Source of the DNA: Mycolicibacterium vulneris
Lineage (GTDB): Bacteria > Actinomycetota > Actinomycetes > Mycobacteriales > Mycobacteriaceae
Reading direction: 5' to 3'
Length of the DNA: 64,000 nt
Assembly (NCBI RefSeq): GCF_002104765.1
Contig: NZ_NCXM01000001.1
Span: forward strand, 1-64,000
In this document: one piece after another, positions 57,656 through 64,000 of the stretch
Position numbering within the stretch: the first letter of the stretch is position 1
Layout: every line of letters starts with the position of its first letter
Translations under genes and position numbers: made by a program
Notes under the pieces: generated by a model
The model's database searches: none
What the model was told of the DNA's origin: nothing
The model's input: only the letters and a program-made list of their open reading frames with translations

Positions 57656-58867
57656 ATGTCCGAGGAAGCTTTCATCTATGAAGCGATCCGCACTCCCCGC
57701 GGCAAACAGCGAAACGGGTCGTTGACCGAGGTCAAGCCGCTCAACCTGGTCGTCGGGCTGGTCGACGAAGTGCGCCGCCGCTGCCCCGACCTCGATGCGA
57801 CTCTGATCAGCGACATCGTGTTGGGTGTCGTCACCCCGGTCGGTGATCAGGGTGGCGATATCGCCCGCACCGCCGCACTGGCCGCAGGGCTGCCCGAAAC
57901 CACCGGCGGTGTGCAACTCAACCGCTTCTGCGGCTCGGGTCTGGAGGCACTCAACATCGCCGCGCAGAAAGTCCGCTCAGGATGGGATGATCTGGTGCTG
58001 GCCGGCGGTGTCGAATCGATGAGCCGCGTGCCGATGATGTCCGATGGTGGCGCCATGTTCAACGACGTCACCTTCACCTACGACCATCACATCGCGCCGC
58101 AGGGCATCGGCGCCGACCTGATTGCGACCCTTGAGGGCTTCACCCGCGAGGACGTGGACGCCTACGCCCTGCGTAGCCAGCAGCGCGCCGCGGCCGCGTG
58201 GTCGAGTGGTTACTTCGCCAAGTCGATTGTGCCGGTGTACGACCAAAACGGACTGGTCATCCTCGACCACGACGAGCATATGCGCCCTGGCACCACCGTC
58301 GAGAGCCTAGGCACACTCAAGACCGCGTTCGACAAGATCGGCGCACAAGCCGGATTCGATGACGTGGCGCTGCAGCGCTACCACTGGGTCGAGACGATCA
58401 ACCACGTCCATACCGGTGGCAACAGCTCCGGCATCGTCGACGGCGCCGCCTTGCTGCTCGTCGGTTCGGAAAAGGCCGGCACCTCACAGGGATTGACGCC
58501 GCGGGCGCGCATCGTGGCCACCGCGACCAGCGGCGCCGATGCCACGATCATGCTCACCGGACCACAGCCAGCCACCCGGCGAGTGCTCGACCGTGCCGGT
58601 CTCACGCTCAACGATATCGACCTTTTCGAGCTCAACGAGGCGTTCGCCTCGGTGGTGCTCAAATACCAGCGCGATTTGGACATCCCCGACGAGAAACTCA
58701 ACGTCAATGGCGGCGCGATCGCGATGGGCCACCCACTGGGCGCCACCGGCGCCATGCTCACCGGAGCGATGGTCGATGAGCTCGAGCGGCGCAATGCCCG
58801 GCGCGCACTCATCACACTGTGCATCGGCGGGGGCATGGGCATCGCCACCATCATCGAACGAGTTTAA
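57656..58867 (+). CDS. fadA: Acetyl-CoA acyltransferase (thiolase) FadA
   Basis: 403 aa from the ATG at 57656 ([10 protein letters not shown]), 6 bp after GGGAAAGGG; the frame is open to 57506 but that covers the terminator. Thiolase active-site residues are Cys92 (NRFCGSG), His359 (MGHPLGATG) and Cys389 (LCIGGGMG). It closely follows M. tuberculosis FadA (Rv0859, also 403 aa) as I recall it. It thiolytically cleaves 3-ketoacyl-CoA as the beta-subunit of the trifunctional complex with FadB, whose gene begins 9 bp after its stop. Confidence 0.95.
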   Translation: MSEEAFIYEAIRTPRGKQRNGSLTEVKPLNLVVGLVDEVRRRCPDLDATLISDIVLGVVTPVGDQGGDIARTAALAAGLPETTGGVQLNRFCGSGLEALNIAAQKVRSGWDDLVLAGGVESMSRVPMMSDGGAMFNDVTFTYDHHIAPQGIGADLIATLEGFTREDVDAYALRSQQRAAAAWSSGYFAKSIVPVYDQNGLVILDHDEHMRPGTTVESLGTLKTAFDKIGAQAGFDDVALQRYHWVETINHVHTGGNSSGIVDGAALLLVGSEKAGTSQGLTPRARIVATATSGADATIMLTGPQPATRRVLDRAGLTLNDIDLFELNEAFASVVLKYQRDLDIPDEKLNVNGGAIAMGHPLGATGAMLTGAMVDELERRNARRALITLCIGGGMGIATIIERV

Positions 58868-58876
58868 GGAACCGGC

Positions 58877-61023
58877 GTGGCAGACAACACTATTGACTGG
58901 AGCATTGACTCCGACGGGATCGTCACGTTGACCCTGGATGACCCGGGCGGATCGGCCAATGTGATGAACGAGCACTACGCCGCGTCCATGCATAATGCCG
59001 TGGAACACCTTGCCGCGGAGAAGGATTCAATTACTGGGGTGGTGATCACCAGCGCCAAGAAGACCTTCTTCGCCGGTGGCGACCTCAAATGGATGATCAC
59101 CCTGGGCCCGCAAGACACCAGGGCGGCCTTCGATCTCGTCGAGGCTGTGAAAAAGGATCTGCGAGCGCTCGAGACACTGGGCAGGCCGGTCGTCGCCGCT
59201 GTCAACGGCACCGCCCTGGGCGGTGGATTAGAGCTGGCGTTAGCGTGTCATCACCGCATCGCCGCTGACGTCAAAGGCTCGATGATCGGCCTGCCCGAAG
59301 TCACCCTCGGTCTACTACCCGGCGGCGGTGGGGTCGCGCGGACAGTGCGGATGCTTGGGGTCCGGCAGGCGTTCACAGCCGTGCTGAGCCAGGGCACCCG
59401 ATTCACCCCGGCTCAGGCCCGTGAACTCGGGCTGATTGACGAGGTGGTCGACGCGGTGCAGGAGCTCGTGCCCGCCGCCAAGGCGTGGATCAAAGCCAAC
59501 CGTGATTATCACATTCAGCCGTGGGACACCAAGGGATACGCGATGCCCGGTGGCACCCCATCGAGCCCGGCCCTGGCGTCGATCCTGCCGTCGTTGGGCT
59601 CGGGCCTGCGCAAGCAACTCAAAGGCGCACCAGGTCCAGCGCTGCGTGCCATCCTGGCCGCTGCAGTCGAGGGTGCGCAGGTGGACTTCGACACGGCGAG
59701 CCGCATCGAGAGCCGCTATTTCGCTGAAGTGGTCACCGGCCAGGTCGCCAAGAACATGATTCAGGCGTTCTTCTTTGATCTGCAGCACATCAAAGGTGGC
59801 GGCTCGCGACCCAGGGCATCGCCGCCACCCGGCCCACCAAGATCGGTGTGCTGGGCGCGGGCATGATGGGCGCGGGCATCGCCTACGTCTCGGCTAAGGC
59901 CGGCTTCGACGTGGTGCTCAAGGACGTCAGCCTCGAGGCCGCCGAGAAGGGCAAGGGGTACTCGGAAAAGCCTGAGGCCAAAGCGCTTCAGCGTGGCAAG
60001 ACCACCGAGGAGAAGAGCAAGGCGCTGCTGGACCGCATCACACCGGCTGCGGATCCCGCAGATTTTCAGGGCGTCGATTTTGTCATCGAGGCCGTGTTCG
60101 AAAATCAGGAGCTCAAGCACAAGGTGTTCCAGGAGATCGAGGACATCGTCGAGCCCGACGCGCTGCTCGGATCGAACACCTCGACGCTGCCGATCACCGG
60201 TCTGGCGACCGGTGTGAAGCGCCAAGAGGATTTCATCGGGATCCACTTCTTCTCGCCGGTCGACAAGATGCCGCTGGTCGAAATCATCAAGGGCGAGAAG
60301 ACTTCTGACGAGGCGTTGGCCCGGGTGTTCGACTACACGCTGGCGATCGGCAAGACCCCGATCGTGGTGAACGACAGCCGCGGATTCTTCACCAGCCGCG
60401 TCATCACGACCTTCATCTATGAGGCGATGGCCATGCTCGGCGAGGGTGTGGAGCCCGCCAGTATCGAGCACGCAGGTTCGCAGGCCGGCTACCCTGCCCC
60501 TCCACTGCAGCTGCTCGATGAGCTCAACCTCGAACTGCTACATAAGGTGTCGATCGCCACCCGCGCCGCTGTTGAGGATGCCGGCGGCACCTATCACGCG
60601 CATCCCGGCGAGGCTGTCATCGAGACAATGATCGAACGGGGACGCCCGTCGCGGCTCAGCGGTGCCGGGTTCTATGAGTACGTGGATGGCAACCGCGCCC
60701 GACTATGGCCCGGCTTGCGGGAAACCTTCAACTCCGGGACAGTGCGGCTGCCGCTGCAAGACATCATTGATCGGATGCTGTTCGCCGAAGCACTGGAGAC
60801 CCAAAAATGTTTTGACGAAGGGGTACTCGCCTCCACCGCCGACGCTAATATCGGTTCGATCACTGGCATTGGCTACCCATCGTGGACCGGCGGCAGTGCG
60901 CAGTTCATTGTCGGCTACCGAGGCCCGCATGGCGTGGGCAAGGACGCGTTCGTGGCTCGTGCCAGCGAACTGGCCGCCACGTACGGGGCCCGCTTCACCC
61001 CACCGGACTCACTGATCGGCTAA
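58877..61023 (+). pseudogene. fadB: fadB, trifunctional alpha subunit, split by a single-base frameshift
   Basis: Hydratase part: GTG at 58877 to a premature stop at 59866, with intact oxyanion blocks FFAGGDLKWM and NGTALGGGLELALACHHR and the catalytic LPEVTLGLLPGGGG. Dehydrogenase part: from 59848 to 61023, with the NAD fingerprint GAGMMGAGIAYVSAKAG and SNTSTLPITGLA. After GGSRP the frame breaks at the C run 59810-59812; one extra C gives QGIAATRPTKIGVLGAG and rejoins the frames. Full length would be about 715 aa against about 720 in M. tuberculosis FadB. If real, the protein would end after the hydratase, and the dehydrogenase could only come from internal initiation. A sequencing error is equally possible. 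Confidence 0.85.
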
Positions 61024-61027
61024 CACA

Positions 61028-61056
61028 GCAGCCGCACCGGTCACCGGCGCGGCTGC
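61028..61056. terminator. Stem-loop terminator after fadB
   Basis: GCAGCCGC-a-CCGG-tca-CCGG-c-GCGGCTGC: 8 bp plus 4 bp of paired stem interrupted by a single mismatch, starting 4 bp after the fadB stop. It ends the fadA-fadB transcript. No U tail. Confidence 0.8.
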
Positions 61057-61082
61057 AGCGTCGGATCGTCTCGATGCGGCCG

Positions 61083-62346
61083 TTAGACGGTATGCGCCAA
61101 GGCGAGCACCTCATCGAAGCCCTCGCGGAGGCAAGCGGCGAAGGCGTCGGTTCAGAAATCGCCTCTGGGTCGGCATTGACGGTGACACAGCATGTTCCGT
61201 CGTAGGACAGCATCGTCACCATGGCCGCCACCGCCGGCCGGGGACCCATCGGATACAGGCCGACCACCCGGGCTCCGGCGAGGTACAGTTCGCGCCCCAC
61301 AGCACCCATATTGGAGGCCTGGATATCGATGGCGCCGGTCATGTCGGCGGCAATGCGTGTTAGCAACGGTCCGGGCACGGGATGACATGGACAGGGGTCG
61401 AGCGCTGGGCGTGGTAGCGGCGAACACCACCGAGAACGGCCGCAAGAAAGCTGCCCAGCCGTGGACCGAACCGGCCGAAGAGTGCGGTGGCCAGGTCAAC
61501 GCCGAAACGCGGGTTGCGCCGCAGCGTTCCGGCGACCACGCCAGCGCCGCCGGCGACCAGCAGGCTGGTGAACATCGCAACCGTGCGGACCAAAACCAGC
61601 AGACCGCCCGAGCCCGGCGCCGAGTCAACTCGATGGTCGGCCATCCGTGGGCGCGCGCATAGGCGGCCAGCCGCGGGCCGGGGTTGACCGGATGCGGAGA
61701 CCCGACGCCGTTCAACACCACGATATCGGCGTCACCATCGGCGTAGACGTGGCTCAGGCCCAGATCGACCCCGTGGGTCCGGGCGAACTGCTGCACTGCG
61801 GCGAGTTTGCCTTGTTGCCATAGCGGCCGGCCGGCGACCCGACCCGTCAGCACACCGTCGTGGGCGTTCAATCGAGTGCACAACAGGTGGGCGATGCCGA
61901 GGGCGCGCGCAAATGACTCGGCTTCGGCTCCCGGCCCATAGGTGATGAGGACGACCGTGTGCCCGAGGCTTTGATGCGTGCGGACCAATCGCCAACAGCC
62001 GTAGGACAACGCACCGGGGAGATCGCGGGTGAACAATTCATCGCCCAAGGCGCGCACGTCGCCTTCGGTGCGCCCAGCCCAGTCCTTGACGGCTGCTTCC
62101 AGCAGTCGGATGAATCCGGCCTCGTCGAGCGAAGAGCGTTCCAGACCACGGGGGGCCTCAACGCGGTCGCGGCCGCGTCGCGCTTGGGACGGTGGCGGCG
62201 GTGGGATTGCAGCACGGCTCCGGGTGCGACGAGGGTGCCGTCAAAATCAAAAATGCCCCGACGCGTGCGCCGCGGGGCCCGGCCCGCAACCCCGCTATCA
62301 AGGCATCCAGCGGGGCCATCGTGGGATCTGCAACGTGCTGGTTCAC
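61083..62346 (-). pseudogene. Broken HAD-IB hydrolase / WS-DGAT composite
   Basis: A start at 62346 overlaps the flavin reductase stop by 4 bp. Across several frames one can read a HAD-IB phosphatase with DFDGTLV (motif I) and GFIRLLEAAVKDWAGR, then ALSYGCWRL, VVLITYGPGAEAESFAR and HVYADGDADIVVLNGVG. After a hydrophobic stretch (LVLVRTVAMFTSLLVAGGAG) the tail is that of a wax-ester/diacylglycerol acyltransferase: IDIQASNMG, YLAGARVVGLYPMGP, MLSYDGTCC, and finally CLREGFDEVLALAHTV to the TAA at 61083-61085. Frame breaks fall at least near 62249, 62203, 61620, 61400 and 61150. Several are one-base losses in short runs. Intact, it would make one protein with an N-terminal phosphatase and a C-terminal acyltransferase part. 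Confidence 0.7.
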
Positions 62347-62879
62347 TGCGGAACGGGCCTGGTATGCAGATAGGTGCCGTTGTGATAGATCAGCGGTGCC
62401 GGTGGTTTGCCGTCTTGCTCGGGGGCGCAGTGCGCATCGCTAACCAAACCGATGACCAACGTCGAGTCGCCAGCGTCGATGAGTTGGCGCGGCTCGACCC
62501 GGAGCCAGGTGGCGGTGCCGTGCAGCAGAGGTTCGCCAGTGTCCAGCGTGGTCCACAGCGCGGTGTCGGCGAACCTGAGTTCGGCGCTGCGGGAAAACCG
62601 TTGCGCCACAGCAAGTTGATGCTCGGCAAGGAGGTGGATGAGAAGTGAGTCGGCCTGGCGCAGCGCCGCGATGCTCGACGACGTGTTGGTGATGTTAAAG
62701 CTCACCAGCGGTGGGTCAAGTGACAGTGAGGCCAACGACGTGGCGGTGAATCCGACCGGCCCACTCGGCGAGGCCAGGGTGATGATGGCTACGCCGGCGG
62801 GATGGCGGCGCAGCGTTGCTCGATAGGCCGAGGTGTCTAACCCGCCTTCACGCCCTGTGTTGTTGGGGATACCGGACAT
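62343..62879 (-). CDS. Flavin reductase-like protein
   Basis: 178 aa of the FMN-binding split-barrel flavin reductase family: [17 protein letters not shown] start ([15 protein letters not shown]), [20 protein letters not shown], and the late [14 protein letters not shown] lies 4-5 bp before the ATG at 62879. Such enzymes give reduced FMN or FAD to two-component monooxygenases; the LLM-tail protein is the next gene upstream. It overlaps the broken HAD/acyltransferase gene by 4 bp. Confidence 0.85.
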   Translation of the reverse strand: MSGIPNNTGREGGLDTSAYRATLRRHPAGVAIITLASPSGPVGFTATSLASLSLDPPLVSFNITNTSSSIAALRQADSLLIHLLAEHQLAVAQRFSRSAELRFADTALWTTLDTGEPLLHGTATWLRVEPRQLIDAGDSTLVIGLVSDAHCAPEQDGKPPAPLIYHNGTYLHTRPVPQ

Positions 62880-62903
62880 GAAACTCCTTGCTGGACAACG
62901 TAT

Positions 62904-63518
62904 TCAGGCGATACAGGCGCTGCGCACGCGCCCGTGGCGCGGCGTTGAAACGCACGCCGGGGTGCCGCGTTCGATACGGCCTGCGCCGATCTCCTGCAGC
63001 CTGCGGGCGTCCAGGGTGAGGCCAAAACGCCGCAGAAGGGGCGGCGCAGTGGCACACAACGAGTCCAGCGTCGCCAGCGACAACGGACGCAGTGTGACCC
63101 CGTCGGCGACGTCGGCGGCGTAAATGTCGCCGATCAGCCCGGCCAGACCGGCCGGCGTGCCCACGTACCGCAGTGACTCGCCCCGGTGAACAACACCGCG
63201 GGCTTCATCGTGACGCATCATTTGGGCACGCGCGGTGCCGGCCTGCTCGGCAGTCAGTGCTTCGAGGTCGACCAGCACGGCCACGCCGGCCGTCCGGCGC
63301 CGGCCCTGGTGAGCCTCGGCGCGGAGACGCGCGGTCTCGCGCCTTGCCGCGCGCAAGTCAGGTGCGGCGATCCGCACCGTTTCGCCGGGAGGGCGGTCTG
63401 CGGTGATCTCGACCCACCCGCGCGCGGCGCCGTCTGCGATATCGAGTCCGTCGAGGTCGACGGCAATGCGAAGCCGCCGCGTCGTCGACGTTGTGGCGCT
63501 AAAGAGGTCCGTGGACAT
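62904..63518 (-). CDS. LLM-monooxygenase C-terminal-like protein, second copy
   Basis: 204 aa. RYVGTPAGLAGLIGDIYAAD is the tail motif of NtaA/SnaA-type LLM monooxygenases, and VRIAAPDLRAARRETARL matches the part preceding it. No TIM-barrel flavin domain is present. It resembles the protein at 52771-53247 in order and motif but is longer at both ends, finishing in an Arg-rich tail. It sits 10 bp after an acyl-CoA ligase stop and 24 bp before the flavin reductase, so it is probably cotranscribed with both. Role unknown; could be a regulatory or binding relic. Confidence 0.65.
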   Translation of the reverse strand: MSTDLFSATTSTTRRLRIAVDLDGLDIADGAARGWVEITADRPPGETVRIAAPDLRAARRETARLRAEAHQGRRRTAGVAVLVDLEALTAEQAGTARAQMMRHDEARGVVHRGESLRYVGTPAGLAGLIGDIYAADVADGVTLRPLSLATLDSLCATAPPLLRRFGLTLDARRLQEIGAGRIERGTPACVSTPRHGRVRSACIA

Positions 63519-63528
63519 CAGTTCTCGC

Positions 63529-64000
63529 TTATCCGACTTGGCGCGACCGGCCCTGCCAGTACGGTTCGCGCAGACTTTTCTTGTCGACTTTGCCGGTGGC
63601 GTTGAGCGGCATGTCGTCGACGAAAACTACCGTTTTGGGAGCGCATACGCTGCCCAGTTCGGCTTTCACATGATCGATGAGCTGTTGTTCGTCGATCACG
63701 GCTCCGGACCGGGTCACGACGACGGCCAGAACCGCCTCGCCCCATTTCTCGTGCGGCACACCAATCACCGCCGCCTGCGCCACCGCGGCATGGGTCGTCA
63801 ACACGTCCTCGACCTGTCGCGGGAACACGTTGAAGCCGCCGGTGACGATCATGTCGCGCTTGCGATCCACGATGTAGAGGAAGCCGTCGTCGTCGAGGCG
63901 GGCGATGTCGCCGGTGTGGATCCAGCCTTCGCGCAGCGTCTCGGCGTTGCGCGCAGGGTCAAGATAGGACTGCATTTGACCCAGCTGTCTCGTGCAGACC
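63529..64000 (-). CDS. AMP-forming acyl-CoA ligase, C-terminal part (cut by window edge)
   Basis: The frame stays open to the right edge, so the N-terminal domain is outside the window. Visible is the C-terminal subdomain of the adenylate-forming family: GWIHTGDIARLDDDGFLYIVDR, KRDMIVTGGFNVFPRQVED, and PLNATGKVDKKSLREPYW with the catalytic Lys. Likely activates a carboxylic acid to its CoA ester for the catabolic region. First visible gene of the minus-strand set ligase, LLM-tail, flavin reductase, HAD/acyltransferase. Substrate unknown. Confidence 0.9.
   Translation of the reverse strand, partial: VCTRQLGQMQSYLDPARNAETLREGWIHTGDIARLDDDGFLYIVDRKRDMIVTGGFNVFPRQVEDVLTTHAAVAQAAVIGVPHEKWGEAVLAVVVTRSGAVIDEQQLIDHVKAELGSVCAPKTVVFVDDMPLNATGKVDKKSLREPYWQGRSRQVG

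Noticed and set aside
59805..59820. Programmed frameshifting in fadB
   Set aside because: The site CCC-AGG lacks a slippery heptamer and a downstream structure; mutation or error is simpler.

Overview
The window is chromosomal DNA of a GC-rich mycobacterium, most likely a non-tuberculous species. A complete mce2 locus, an LpqN remnant, F420-linked enzymes, FadA/FadB of mycobacterial type and two P450s support this. From memory, the block at 17.8-1 kb (reading leftwards) follows the M. tuberculosis order lpqN, Rv0584, Rv0585c, mce2R, yrbE2A/B, mce2A-F. Two tandem methyltransferase genes sit between the Rv0585c and mce2R counterparts.

Layout. 1-10.4 kb (minus strand): mce2R-yrbE2A-yrbE2B-mce2A-F, a lipid-import operon with mostly 4-bp start/stop overlaps and a FadR-type palindrome just upstream. 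10.5-12.4 kb: two SAM-dependent methyltransferases. 12.5-17.6 kb: a kinase-like/flippase-like membrane protein and a GH92 mannosidase. 17.8-18.6 kb: a broken LpqN fused to an unrelated C-terminus. 18.6-33.3 kb: ordinary accessory and core genes (PAS-ANTAR regulator, galK-galT, FUSC protein, CYP125-like P450, hydrolase, NYN/LOTUS RNase-like protein, second P450, lipoprotein, atypical NRAMP, small membrane protein, DMT transporter). 33.3-35.75 kb: gene debris and about 1 kb of gene-free DNA, which separates the two halves of the window.

35.75-64 kb is a catabolic region. It holds acs, an EchA3-like crotonase and a solo bioB. Next is a seven-gene minus-strand operon: acyl-CoA carboxylase beta and alpha, crotonase, TIGR03084 protein, AtuA-like protein, acyl-CoA dehydrogenase and F420-type oxidoreductase. 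Its gene content resembles the acyclic-terpene (Atu) and leucine-type carboxylation routes, and the nearby bioB could supply its biotin. Further right are a nitronate monooxygenase, two overlapping GAF-LuxR regulators, an aldehyde dehydrogenase, two NTF2-like proteins, an acyl-CoA dehydrogenase, fadA, a frameshifted fadB, a broken HAD/acyltransferase gene, a flavin reductase and the end of an acyl-CoA ligase. Two small proteins here look like detached C-terminal pieces of LLM flavin monooxygenases.

The most notable items are the Atu-like operon with its own bioB, a mirror-symmetric pair of G/C-run boxes between divergent catabolic genes, the detached LLM-tail proteins, and the HAD/WS-DGAT composite. 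Several broken genes are restored by adding one base to a homopolymer run, so sequencing error must be separated from real decay.
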